64,000 nucleotides of DNA, taken from the NCBI GenBank assembly GCA_036758285.1, contig DAIOWV010000002.1, positions 1 through 64,000 of the forward strand, read 5' to 3'. The DNA is from Taishania sp036758285 (GTDB lineage: Bacteria > Bacteroidota > Bacteroidia > Flavobacteriales_D > Crocinitomicaceae). Shown piece after piece: positions 1-8,980 of the stretch (its first letter is position 1; every line of letters begins with the position of its first letter). The position numbers were made by a program, and so were the translations under genes. A model generated the notes under the pieces. It did not search any database. It had not been told where the DNA came from and worked only from the letters and a program-made list of their open reading frames with translations.

Positions 1-198
1 ATAATAGCCACCGCTTGTTCCCATTTTACTACCTCCCAATCCTGTGTGTCGCAATTGGAGTAAAATTGCTTCGAGAAATTTTCGGGGAATATTTTCTTGT
101 TCAGCGATTTGTGAAATAGCTAATTTCCCTTGTTCGGGATAAACCTTCGCAAGACATTTCAAAGCTTGAATGGCATATTTAGATTTTTTTGGAATCAT
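1..198 (-). CDS. Rrf2-family transcriptional regulator, N-terminal part (runs off the window)
   Basis: The first 66 codons are present; the rest lies beyond base 1. The start is ATG at 198-196 and the protein begins MIPKKSKYAIQALKCLAKVY. This helix, followed by an ISQIAEQENIPRKFLEAIL recognition-helix region and a G-rich KMGTSGGYY turn, is the winged-helix DNA-binding half of Rrf2 proteins (IscR, NsrR and relatives). The sensor Cys residues, if any, would lie in the missing part, so the signal sensed cannot be told. It is divergent from purL and has a well-formed promoter at 220-250. Confidence 0.85.
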   Translation of the reverse strand, partial: MIPKKSKYAIQALKCLAKVYPEQGKLAISQIAEQENIPRKFLEAILLQLRHTGLGGSKMGTSGGYY

Positions 199-219
199 CT
201 ATTGAGTAAATGCAATTTT

Positions 220-250
220 CAAAGCTACAAAATTGTTTGATTCGAGCAAA
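220..250 (-). promoter_or_regulatory. Bacteroidota-type promoter of the Rrf2 gene
   Basis: On the minus strand TTTG (250-247) is followed after 19 bases by TAGCTTTG (227-220). This matches the Bacteroidota consensus TTTG-N19-TAnnTTTG exactly. It leaves a leader of about 20 bases before the ATG at 198. Confidence 0.7.
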
Positions 251-415
251 AACACTTGTGTGAAAATAAATGGATTTAGAACTAGAAATCCAAAACTTAC
301 AAACTCATCGGGTAAGTCTTGGAACAAAACGAATGAACTATTTGAAAAGAATCGAGGTTACGATTGCCTGCAAATCTTTTCGTTCTCAAATTCACAAAAA
401 AAATAATTATTTAAT

Positions 416-423
416 TACTTTTG
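416..423 (+). promoter_or_regulatory. -7 box of purL
   Basis: TACTTTTG fits TAnnTTTG and lies 16 bases before the purL ATG. No TTG at -33 spacing is visible, so only half of the promoter is supported. Confidence 0.4.
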
Positions 424-439
424 TATCTGATAAAATTTT

Positions 440-2674
440 ATGGAAAGTACAACACAACAATTAGCAACGGTAGAGCAAGCGACAGAACTTGGATTAAGAG
501 TTGAAGAATTTGAAATGATTAAAACAATTCTTGGTAGAACTCCTAATTTTACTGAAACAGCAGTTTATTCTGTTATGTGGTCTGAACACTGCTCGTATAA
601 AAACTCTATTTTTTGGTTAAAACAGTTGCCAAAAGATGGACCTCATATGCTGGTTAAAGCAGGTGAAGAAAATGCTGGACTTGTTGATATCGGTGATGGT
701 TTAGGTTGTGCTTTTAAAATAGAGTCTCATAATCACCCTTCTGCTCTAGAGCCGTACCAAGGTGCTGCAACAGGTGTAGGTGGAATTAATCGTGATATTT
801 TCACAATGGGTGCTCGTCCAATTGCTCAATTAAATTCTTTGCGTTTTGGAAATATTGATCGAGATAGAACAAAATGGCTAGTAAATGGTGTTGTAAAAGG
901 AATTGGAGATTATGGAAATGCTTTTGGAATTCCAATCGTTGGAGGAGAGGTGTTTTTCGATGATTCTTATAATACAAATCCTTTGGTTAATGCGTTTTCA
1001 GCAGGTATCATAGATTCTAAAAAAATAATATCTGCAAAGGCAAAAGGTCCAGGGAATCCTGTTTTTATTGTAGGATCATCTACAGGAAAAGATGGAATCG
1101 CTGGTGCAGCATTTGCATCTAAAGACCTAACCGAAGAATCAGCTCAAGATCTACCCTCAGTACAAGTTGGTGACCCTTTCATGGAGAAATTATTGTTGGA
1201 AGCAACGATGGAATTAGCAGAGACTGATGCGATTGTTGGTATGCAAGACATGGGGGCGGCAGGTATTACTTGCTCAACTTGTGAAATGAGTGCTGGTGGT
1301 GGTGTAGGTATGGAAATTCACTTAGATAAAGTTCCAACTCGTCAGGTGAATATGTTGCCATACGAAATTCTTTTGTCTGAATCTCAAGAACGTATGTTGG
1401 TTGTTGTACAGAAAGGAAAAGAACAAATTGTAAAGGATATATTTGATAAATGGGATTTACATGCTGAAGAAATTGGTGTAGTAACAGATTCACAACGAAT
1501 TCGCTATTACATGAATGGAGAGTTAGTTGGTGATGTTCCAGCAGAATCTTTAGTGTTAGGTGGAGGTGCTCCTCAATATCAACGAGAATATAAAGAACCT
1601 GCTTATTATCAAGAATTTAAAAAGTTTTCAATTGATTCTGTAAAAGAACCAGAAAATTTAAAAGAAGTCGCAGATTTCTTATTGCAACATCCAAATATTG
1701 CTTCTAAACGTTGGGTTTACGAACAATATGATTCAATGGTTGGAACAAAAAATATGACAACAAATCGTCCATCTGATGCAGGAGTTGTTAACATCAAAGG
1801 AACTGACAAAGCATTAGCAATGACAGTTGATTGTAATTCTCGTTATGTGAATGCCGACCCAGAAATAGGAACAATGATTGCAGTTTCTGAAGCAGCGAGA
1901 AATATTGTGTGTGCTGGTGGTGTGCCAAGTGCAATTACAAACTGTTTGAATTTCGGAAATCCTTACAACCCAGAATCATACTGGCAATTTGTTGGAGCAA
2001 TTAAAGGAATGTCTGCTGCTTGTATTAAATTTCAAACACCTGTTACTGGAGGAAATGTTTCATTTTACAATCAATCAAATATCAATGGAGTTGAAATCCC
2101 TGTATTTCCAACACCAACAATAGGAATGATTGGTATAGTAGAGGACAAACACAAAATAATGACTTTAGATTTCAAACAAAAAGGAGATTTGATTTTCTTA
2201 TTGGGTGAATCTGTTGATGATATTGCTTCATCTGAATATTTATATTCTTACCATGGAATTAAAGCTTCTCCAGCTCCATATTTTGATTTAGATAAAGAAT
2301 TTGCGCTACAAGAAGTAGTAAAGGATTTAATTCAAAAGGAATTGATTAATGCAGCTCATGATGTCGCTGATGGTGGTTTGTATACTTCTTTGGTTGAAAT
2401 GTCGTTGCCACGTGGATTAGGGTTTGATATTGAGGCAGATGGTGAAGTTCGTTTAGATGCATTTCTTTTTGGTGAATCACAAGGAAGGGTTGTAGTGACA
2501 GTTAGCGAGGATGCTGAAGATCAATTTATTGAATATTTAGCTACAATTGAAGTTCCTTCTACTTTATTAGGACATGTTACCAAAGGGAAGTTAGTCGTTG
2601 ACGGTGAGCACTTTGGTTTCATTGATGAGGCAAAAGAATTGTTTGACAATGCATTGGAAAAGCGATTGAAATAA
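440..2674 (+). CDS. purL: Phosphoribosylformylglycinamidine synthase, synthetase subunit PurL (small form)
   Basis: Purine biosynthesis, cytoplasmic: ATP-dependent amidation of FGAR to FGAM using ammonia delivered by a glutaminase subunit. The 744 residues match the small Bacillus-type PurL rather than the roughly 1200-1300-residue fused enzyme. Motifs seen are MWSEHCSYK (46-54, with the conserved His) and ESHNHPS (95-101), then the repeated AIRS-N/AIRS-C architecture: first half about 75-360, second half about 430-705, with GGGAPQ between them. The small form needs PurS and PurQ; neither is in this window. The ATG at 440 follows a -7 box. Confidence 0.95.
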   Translation: MESTTQQLATVEQATELGLRVEEFEMIKTILGRTPNFTETAVYSVMWSEHCSYKNSIFWLKQLPKDGPHMLVKAGEENAGLVDIGDGLGCAFKIESHNHPSALEPYQGAATGVGGINRDIFTMGARPIAQLNSLRFGNIDRDRTKWLVNGVVKGIGDYGNAFGIPIVGGEVFFDDSYNTNPLVNAFSAGIIDSKKIISAKAKGPGNPVFIVGSSTGKDGIAGAAFASKDLTEESAQDLPSVQVGDPFMEKLLLEATMELAETDAIVGMQDMGAAGITCSTCEMSAGGGVGMEIHLDKVPTRQVNMLPYEILLSESQERMLVVVQKGKEQIVKDIFDKWDLHAEEIGVVTDSQRIRYYMNGELVGDVPAESLVLGGGAPQYQREYKEPAYYQEFKKFSIDSVKEPENLKEVADFLLQHPNIASKRWVYEQYDSMVGTKNMTTNRPSDAGVVNIKGTDKALAMTVDCNSRYVNADPEIGTMIAVSEAARNIVCAGGVPSAITNCLNFGNPYNPESYWQFVGAIKGMSAACIKFQTPVTGGNVSFYNQSNINGVEIPVFPTPTIGMIGIVEDKHKIMTLDFKQKGDLIFLLGESVDDIASSEYLYSYHGIKASPAPYFDLDKEFALQEVVKDLIQKELINAAHDVADGGLYTSLVEMSLPRGLGFDIEADGEVRLDAFLFGESQGRVVVTVSEDAEDQFIEYLATIEVPSTLLGHVTKGKLVVDGEHFGFIDEAKELFDNALEKRLK

Positions 2675-2916
2675 TTAAAAAACAATCATTCAGATGATAA
2701 ATGTTATTTTTGTGTTTATTATCGTTAAGTGTGTTTGATTTTCTTTATTAAGTCGATTGAAACGGATGTTAAAAGGAATTAAAATGATATTTTATCCCTT
2801 TTTTCTCTGATAATAGAATAAATAGTATTTACTTTAAATTAAGTAAATTAGAATCTTTGTTTAGTTTCCATTGGAACTTAAAGTAAGATTAGTAAACGTT
2901 TCAGAATATTTTAAAT

Positions 2917-3573
2917 ATGGAATACAATACAACTAGAGGACCATTGTTATTACCTGAATATGGTAGAAATGTGCAAAATATGATTGCACATGCAATGGAA
3001 ATTGAAAATAAAGATGAAAGAAATAGAGCTGCACAAGCAATCATTGAGGTAATGGGGCAACTTAATCCTCACTTGCGTGATGTAGATGATTATAGACACA
3101 AACTTTGGACTCATTTGTTTGTAATGTCTGATTTTAAATTAGACGTTGACTCTCCATATGAAATTCCTGCTCAAGAAACATTGAATGAACGACCAAAATC
3201 TGTTGAATATCCAAAGGGTAGAATCAGATATGGACATTATGGTCAATACACTCAAAAGATTCTGGAATCTGCTGCTAAAGTTAATGATGCAAATGAAAAG
3301 GAATATTTAAAAGGTGCAATGGCAAATTTTATGAAGTATCAATATCTTGCTCATAATAATGGAGCTGTTGAAAATCATGTTATTGCAAATCAGTTGAAAG
3401 AACTGTCTAAAGGTGAATTGTCACTTGAAAATCCTGACGAATTAGTTAGTACAAATTCATTATTGCGTCAAATTGGAGCGGCGAATGCTCAAAAACGAAA
3501 CAATAATAAATTCAACAACGGAAAAAAGAATATTGGTGGAAACCAAAAAAGAAAATTTAAGAAACAAAACTAA
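2917..3573 (+). CDS. DUF4290 domain protein
   Basis: A 218-residue protein with the DUF4290 signature: N-terminal YNTTRGPLLLPEYGRNVQNM, then an acidic helical region and a basic, Asn/Lys-rich tail (about 195-218, NKFNNGKKN). There is no signal peptide or membrane segment, so it is cytoplasmic. The family is essentially confined to Bacteroidota and has no known function. It lies six bases upstream of murA and is almost certainly co-transcribed with it, which suggests a link with cell-wall synthesis; that link is inference from position only. Confidence 0.85.
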   Translation: MEYNTTRGPLLLPEYGRNVQNMIAHAMEIENKDERNRAAQAIIEVMGQLNPHLRDVDDYRHKLWTHLFVMSDFKLDVDSPYEIPAQETLNERPKSVEYPKGRIRYGHYGQYTQKILESAAKVNDANEKEYLKGAMANFMKYQYLAHNNGAVENHVIANQLKELSKGELSLENPDELVSTNSLLRQIGAANAQKRNNNKFNNGKKNIGGNQKRKFKKQN

Positions 3574-3579
3574 ATCACT

Positions 3580-4887
3580 ATGGCTTCTTTTGAAATCTAC
3601 GGAGGAAAACCTTTAAAAGGGGAATTGGTTCCTCAAGGTGCAAAAAACGAAGCGTTACAAGTTCTTTGTACGCCACTTCTTACAGCTGAAAAAGTTACTA
3701 TTTCTAATATTCCAGATATTATTGATGTCAATAAATTGATCAATTTACTTCAGGCAATGGGAGTAAAAGTGGAAAAAGTTGAAACGGGAACATTCATTTT
3801 TCAAGCTAAAGATATTGATTTAGAGTATTTAAAATCCGAAGATTTTAAATCAAGAGCAGGTTCTTTGAGAGGTTCAATTATGATTGTGGGACCTTTATTA
3901 GCTCGATTTGGACAAGGATTTATTCCAAAACCAGGAGGTGATAAAATTGGTAGAAGACGTTTGGATACTCATTTTGAGGGGTTTGCCGCTCTAGGAGCAA
4001 AATTTAATTATGATGCTGGTGAACATTTTTATTCCGTAGAAGCAAAAAAATTAAAAGGTGCTTATATTCATCTAGATGAGGCTTCTGTTACAGGTACAGC
4101 AAATGTTGTAATGGCTGCTGTAATGGCTGAAGGTAAAACAACAATCTATAACGCAGCTTGTGAACCGTATTTACAGCAGTTGTGTAAAATGTTAAACTCA
4201 ATGGGTGCTAAAATCACTGGTATTGGGTCAAATATGCTACATATTGAAGGTGTTAAAGAATTAGGAGGTTGTTTCCACCGTGTTTTACCAGATATGATTG
4301 AAATAGGATCATTTATTGGACTTGCGGCAATGACAAAGTCAGAAATTACAATAAAAGATGTAAGTTGGGATAATCTTGGGATAATTCCAAATGTATTTAG
4401 AAGACTTGGCATCAAGTTAGAGCGCAGAGGTGATGATATTTTTATTCCTGCTCAGGAATCTTATGAGATAGATACTTTTATTGATGGCTCAATTTTAACT
4501 ATCGCTGATGCACCATGGCCTGGATTTACACCAGACTTACTATCAATTATCTTAGTTGTTGCAACACAAGCAAAAGGTTCATGCCTAGTTCACCAAAAAA
4601 TGTTTGAGTCTCGCTTATTTTTCGTAGATAAACTAATCGATATGGGAGCTCAAATTATACTTTGTGATCCACACAGAGCGACAGTGATTGGATTAGATAG
4701 AAAACATTCATTACGTGGTATATCTATGACATCACCAGATATTCGTGCAGGAGTTTCTTTGTTAATAGCAGCACTCTCAGCTGAAGGGAAAAGTGTAATT
4801 CACAATATCGAACAAATTGATAGAGGTTACCAAAATATTGAATATCGCTTAAATAATATTGGAGCAGATATTAGAAGAATTGGGTAA
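3580..4887 (+). CDS. murA: UDP-N-acetylglucosamine 1-carboxyvinyltransferase with Asp in place of the catalytic Cys
   Basis: First committed step of peptidoglycan synthesis: enolpyruvyl transfer from PEP to UDP-GlcNAc in the cytoplasm. The 435 residues have the inside-out alpha/beta barrel family pattern, with K22-N23 (GAKNEAL), R97 (SLRGSI), the RFGQG stretch (109-113) and the PWPGFTPDL motif carrying the base. In the active-site loop the usual PGGC reads PGGD (Asp121). Asp at this place is known from Mycobacterium, Chlamydia and Borrelia, where it keeps activity but prevents alkylation by fosfomycin. The ATG is six bases after the DUF4290 stop. Confidence 0.96.
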   Translation: MASFEIYGGKPLKGELVPQGAKNEALQVLCTPLLTAEKVTISNIPDIIDVNKLINLLQAMGVKVEKVETGTFIFQAKDIDLEYLKSEDFKSRAGSLRGSIMIVGPLLARFGQGFIPKPGGDKIGRRRLDTHFEGFAALGAKFNYDAGEHFYSVEAKKLKGAYIHLDEASVTGTANVVMAAVMAEGKTTIYNAACEPYLQQLCKMLNSMGAKITGIGSNMLHIEGVKELGGCFHRVLPDMIEIGSFIGLAAMTKSEITIKDVSWDNLGIIPNVFRRLGIKLERRGDDIFIPAQESYEIDTFIDGSILTIADAPWPGFTPDLLSIILVVATQAKGSCLVHQKMFESRLFFVDKLIDMGAQIILCDPHRATVIGLDRKHSLRGISMTSPDIRAGVSLLIAALSAEGKSVIHNIEQIDRGYQNIEYRLNNIGADIRRIG

Positions 4888-4945
4888 TTATTTAACAACT
4901 TTATATAGTAGTTTTCAATATTAATTTAAAAATCACTTTATAGGT

Positions 4946-4984
4946 CATCCAATTAAATAGAATGATTTAATTGGATGTTCTTTT
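4946..4984 (+). terminator. Terminator-like hairpin after murA
   Basis: A perfect 13-bp stem, CATCCAATTAAAT paired with ATTTAATTGGATG around a six-base loop, is followed by TTCTTTT. The stem is AT-rich but long. It ends the DUF4290-murA operon. Confidence 0.6.
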
Positions 4985-5076
4985 ACCTCTTTTATTTAGA
5001 CTTAGATGAGTTTTGTGTATGGTAAGACATTGTTTATGATTTAATTATGATTTTTTTAAAAAAATAAAAGATAATT

Positions 5077-5107
5077 TTGTATGCTAATATTTAACTCTTT
5101 ACCTTTG
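5077..5107 (+). promoter_or_regulatory. Promoter of the glycine-rich T9SS protein
   Basis: TTG at 5077-5079, 20 bases, then TACCTTTG at 5100-5107. This is a full Bacteroidota -33/-7 pair with a 25-base leader to the ATG at 5133. Confidence 0.65.
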
Positions 5108-5132
5108 TTGTACCAACTTAAATTATTACAAA

Positions 5133-8100
5133 ATGTACAGCAAATTGTTTATTAAAAGAGGTCCTTCATCAACTTTAATTAAAGTCAATCCATTGTTTAT
5201 ATCTAACTTAAAAAAATACAATTTTTTAAAGCCTTTTTGTGCATTATTTGTATTGAGCTTTTTCATTTCTAATTTTGTTATAAGTCAAACGTCTACATTC
5301 AGTGCAACTGGTGCTGTGCAAACTTTTACTGCACCTACCACAGGATGTTATACGATTCAAGTTTGGGGGGCTAAAGGAGGTAATGATGCTTCCAGTGTTG
5401 GAGGAAACGGTGGATACGCGACAGGTCAATATAATTTAAGTGCAGGACAAGTTATTAATGTTTATGTTGGTGGGCTTGGACTCAACAATTCGACTAACTC
5501 TGGTGGCGGATGGAATGGTGGCGGTAATGCAGGAAGTGCAGGAGCGTCTGGCGGTGGCGGTGGCGCTAGTGATGTTAGAGTAGGAGGAACAGCAAATAGT
5601 AATAGAATAATTGTAGCTGGTGGCGGTGGCGGTGCCGGAAATTCTACTCCAGGAAATACTGGAGGTTTTGGAGGAGGACTTACAGGTGGTTCTTCAGGTG
5701 GTTCAGCAGGTACTGGTGGTACACAATTAGCTGGTGGTACAGGAGGTCCAGCAGGTTCTTTAGGTCAAGGAGCTAATAGAGCAACTGGTGGAGATGGCGG
5801 CGGCGGCGGCGGTGGCTATTATGGTGGCGGTGCTGGAAATGGAGATTATGGTGGCGGTGGCGGTTCATCTTTCATCGATGGGGTTGCAAATGGATCTACT
5901 ATTGCAGGAAATGCTTCTATGCCAAATCCTGCGGGTACAGGGGCAAACGTTATAGGAAATAATGGTGCAGGTAGGGTAATCATTTCCTTAAATACACCTA
6001 TTGCTATAGTTAATTGCCCAACTAATATAAATATTTGTAATACAACAACTGCAACTTGGACGAATCCAACTTGGACAGGTTGTCCACCTCCAGCAGTGAT
6101 TCCATCAGCAAATTACGTTGGAACGTATAACGGTAATTATTATTATTATGTACCAGGAGTAGTAACTTGGACAACTGCAAGAGCAAATGCAGTGTCAAGA
6201 GGAGGTCGTTTAGCAACCATTGAAAGTGCAGGTGAAAATACTTTTTTAACTAATTATCTTACTTCCAATTCTATTGGATCAGCTTGGATTGGTTATACCG
6301 ACGAGGTTTCAGAAGGAAATTTTGTGTCGGTTACAGGAATACCTCTTTCTTATGGTAATGCACCTTCAACTGCTAGTAACGGTGTATATAATAACTGGGA
6401 AGTTGGTGAACCAAATAATGCAGGTGTTGGAGAAAATTATACTACAATAGTTAATACTGGTAGATGGAATGATTTAGGATCAGCCGCTACTGTTGGATAT
6501 TTTATTGAATTTGGATTGTTTCAAACAAGTGGTTTTGCTAATGGTGCTACTAATTTTCCAGTTGGTACAACAACAATTAATTATTCAATTTTTTTACCAA
6601 CAAACTTAACAGTCACAAATACGTGTTCATTCACTGTGACGGTAGGAGTTCCTTCTGGTAATATCAATGTATTTGGAAACAATAGCTGGAATGTTTATGG
6701 ACTTAATAACAACGGTACGTACAATAGTGCCGTTCCATTAACAGGTGCTTATCACGGATATTATACTCAAACATTAGATAATACTAATAATTTTGGCTTT
6801 AATACTCAATTAAGTTGGGCAGCATCTACATCACCTTCCAACGTTTCTGCATTTAATAATGCAACTGGGGTGGGGACAGCATGGCAAGGTTGTGTGCTTC
6901 CGAATGATTATTATACATTTGTTCACAAAAGACAAGGATTTCCCTGTGCTTCCTATCAATTAACAATGAATCAATGGGATGATGCGACACAAGTATATAT
7001 TGATGGAGTGTTAAGATGGTCTTGTACTACTTGGATTGGCGGAAGCGGTGCATGTACTGGTCAAACAGGAACTAATACTCCAACTCCTATTGGTGTTTTT
7101 GAGTTGAATGCAAATTCAACAATTGAAGTTCGTACTGCAGAAAGTACAGGTGATTCTCAAGCGAGATTGAGTATTACACCTATTAATTCAGGAACTTTAG
7201 CAATAAATGGACAACAAAAAACATGTCCAGTAAGAGGAGATCAATGGGTACATTTTTATAATCATCCAAATGGAAATTATATTGCTTCAGTAAGAGGAAC
7301 AACTCCAACTTCCGATTTGGGACTTGTTACAGCAACAGCATATGTAGATGGCTCAGTTCAGTTAGTGCCTGCATGTAATATGCCATTTTATGAAACAGCA
7401 GTTCTGCAACGCCACTGGGTTATTACTCCCACTATTGATGGTAATGCAGTTGTAAGATTGCCTTATACAAATGCTGAATTAACAAGCTTAGCCACTGCTT
7501 CAACAACATCTTCAAGCCCATATGATTTGGTGACAACTCAACCTACTGTATTATTAAGTAAATACTCAGGAGGTGTTTTCCCCGCTTCTGTAAATGTTGA
7601 CGCAAATCCAAATAATAATTGTGCTGTTGGCGGAACAACATTACATAACTATACAGCATATGGTACTACACCTGTTACGGGTATCACTTCTTTATATTCC
7701 GATTTTACAATTCCAGGATTTTCAGAGTTTTGGTTGCATGGAATGACGAATGGAAGTCCTCTGTCAGTGAATCTTAAGAGTTTTTCAACTTTTTGTGGAG
7801 AAACAGATATGACAATATCTTGGTCTACAACTCAAGAGCAAAATTCTGATTATTTTATTCTTGAGCGAAGTAGAGACGGAATCAGTTGGGAGGCAATTGC
7901 GAAAATAAATGGTGCAGGAACATCTAATACTTTAAATAACTATTCGTATGTAGACCAAAAGATTGAAGAAGTTTATTACCGTTTAAAACAATTCGACTTT
8001 GATGGTTCTAACGAAGTGTTCGGTCCAATTTATAGTAAGTGTAAAACACAAGAAAATGCACTAATTGTATACCCGAACCCAGCAACAGGGAGTTTTGTTG

Positions 8101-8312
8101 TGATGTTAAATTCAACAAATGAGATGAAGGAGTCTAAAATTGTCGTACAAGATTTAAATGGTAAATTAATTGAAAAGAAAGATGTAAATCTTTCATCAGG
8201 AGTAAATAGTGTGTATTTCGAAGGTGATAATTTAGCAAAAGGGACTTACTTGATTTCTATTCAAAGTGAAAATACTAAAGTATTTGTTCCTGTGAAATTG
8301 ATAATTCAGTAA
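5133..8312 (+). CDS. Secreted glycine-rich / C-type lectin surface protein with T9SS sorting domain
   Basis: A cell-surface protein of 1059 residues. The signal peptide has an unusually long basic n-region and a hydrophobic core at 33-50, ending near VISQ. Residues about 60-285 form a glycine-rich domain of the ALK/LTK-like type (VWGAKGG, GGYATGQYNLSAGQVINVY, DVRVGG, IIVAGGGGGAG). Residues about 325-457 are a C-type lectin-like domain (RGGRLATIES, AWIGYTD, WNDLG). About 880-965 is the Ig-like segment typical before T9SS tails (YFILERSRDG), and 976-1059 is a type A sorting domain (VYPNPATGSF). The glycine-rich part uses runs of GGT/GGC and is a local GC spike. The lectin domain suggests glycan or surface binding, but no ligand can be named. 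Confidence 0.85.
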   Translation: MYSKLFIKRGPSSTLIKVNPLFISNLKKYNFLKPFCALFVLSFFISNFVISQTSTFSATGAVQTFTAPTTGCYTIQVWGAKGGNDASSVGGNGGYATGQYNLSAGQVINVYVGGLGLNNSTNSGGGWNGGGNAGSAGASGGGGGASDVRVGGTANSNRIIVAGGGGGAGNSTPGNTGGFGGGLTGGSSGGSAGTGGTQLAGGTGGPAGSLGQGANRATGGDGGGGGGGYYGGGAGNGDYGGGGGSSFIDGVANGSTIAGNASMPNPAGTGANVIGNNGAGRVIISLNTPIAIVNCPTNINICNTTTATWTNPTWTGCPPPAVIPSANYVGTYNGNYYYYVPGVVTWTTARANAVSRGGRLATIESAGENTFLTNYLTSNSIGSAWIGYTDEVSEGNFVSVTGIPLSYGNAPSTASNGVYNNWEVGEPNNAGVGENYTTIVNTGRWNDLGSAATVGYFIEFGLFQTSGFANGATNFPVGTTTINYSIFLPTNLTVTNTCSFTVTVGVPSGNINVFGNNSWNVYGLNNNGTYNSAVPLTGAYHGYYTQTLDNTNNFGFNTQLSWAASTSPSNVSAFNNATGVGTAWQGCVLPNDYYTFVHKRQGFPCASYQLTMNQWDDATQVYIDGVLRWSCTTWIGGSGACTGQTGTNTPTPIGVFELNANSTIEVRTAESTGDSQARLSITPINSGTLAINGQQKTCPVRGDQWVHFYNHPNGNYIASVRGTTPTSDLGLVTATAYVDGSVQLVPACNMPFYETAVLQRHWVITPTIDGNAVVRLPYTNAELTSLATASTTSSSPYDLVTTQPTVLLSKYSGGVFPASVNVDANPNNNCAVGGTTLHNYTAYGTTPVTGITSLYSDFTIPGFSEFWLHGMTNGSPLSVNLKSFSTFCGETDMTISWSTTQEQNSDYFILERSRDGISWEAIAKINGAGTSNTLNNYSYVDQKIEEVYYRLKQFDFDGSNEVFGPIYSKCKTQENALIVYPNPATGSFVVMLNSTNEMKESKIVVQDLNGKLIEKKDVNLSSGVNSVYFEGDNLAKGTYLISIQSENTKVFVPVKLIIQ

Positions 8313-8421
8313 TCAGTAAATGGCTTGGAATAGTATAAAGTAGCATAAAATACAGTAACTAATCAATCACATTATCTTGTTAAAACCGTGTTAAAATAAA
8401 ATTTAGATTTAAAAATGGTTT

Positions 8422-8429
8422 TATATTTG
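8422..8429 (+). promoter_or_regulatory. -7 box of the first DUF1573 gene
   Basis: TATATTTG lies 28 bases upstream of the ATG at 8458. The leader is very A-rich, as usual for Bacteroidota genes without a Shine-Dalgarno. No convincing -33 TTG at standard spacing. Confidence 0.45.
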
Positions 8430-8457
8430 GTATTGTAAACTAAAAACAAAAAAAATT

Positions 8458-8904
8458 ATGAAAAAGGTATTATTTTCAATGGTTATGGCTCTAGCAACAG
8501 TTTTCGTTTCTGGAAACTTAGTAGCGCAAGAAGTAGGAGCAAATGGTCCTAAAGTTGAATTCAAAAAAGACACTCACGATTATGGTGATGTTAAATATGG
8601 TGCTGATGGTACTTGTACTTTCGAATTCAAAAATACAGGAAATGCACCATTGATTATCTCTAATGCAGCGGGTTCATGTGGTTGTACAGTTCCAGATTGG
8701 CCGAAAGAACCAATTAATCCAGGAAAGACAGGTGTTATTACTGTTAAATATGACACGAAACGTCCAGGTGCAATCAATAAAAGTGTAACAATCACTTCTA
8801 ATGCAACAAACGAGTCAACAAAAGTTTTACGTATTAAAGGAAACGTAGGAGCAAAACCAGAATCTGCAGTTCCAGTTAATGGTGCAGGTGCTCCAGCTAA
8901 CTAA
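8458..8904 (+). CDS. DUF1573 domain exported protein
   Basis: A protein of 148 residues with a clear signal peptide (MKKVLFSMVMALATVFVSG, then LVAQ). The DUF1573 fold spans about 35-128: HDYGDVKYG, FEFKNTGNAPLIISNAAGSC, a CGC cluster (SCGCTVPDWP), then NPGKTGVITVKYDT. This is an Ig/ASPM-like beta sandwich abundant in Bacteroidota envelopes; its role is unknown. The C-terminal tail is Ala/Pro-rich. It is followed by a terminator and then by a second DUF1573 gene in the same direction, so the two are tandem paralogues. Confidence 0.88.
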   Translation: MKKVLFSMVMALATVFVSGNLVAQEVGANGPKVEFKKDTHDYGDVKYGADGTCTFEFKNTGNAPLIISNAAGSCGCTVPDWPKEPINPGKTGVITVKYDTKRPGAINKSVTITSNATNESTKVLRIKGNVGAKPESAVPVNGAGAPAN

Positions 8905-8930
8905 TAAGTAAAAAATCATTATATTTAAGT

Positions 8931-8962
8931 CCCGTTTCCAACATTGGTAACGGGATTTTTTG
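8931..8962 (+). terminator. Intrinsic terminator after the first DUF1573 gene
   Basis: CCCGTTTCC pairs with GGTAACGGG (one T-T mismatch, loop AACATT) and is followed by ATTTTTTG. Confidence 0.8.
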
Positions 8963-8980
8963 TAACAATAAATGTTTATT

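Noticed and set aside
270..464. 64-residue frame overlapping the purL start
   Set aside because: It crosses the purL -7 box and start, has no domain, and its composition is that of intergenic DNA.
6022..6216. Leu/Asn-rich 64-residue frame opposite the lectin domain
   Set aside because: It is the complement of the lectin-coding region; low complexity and no signals.
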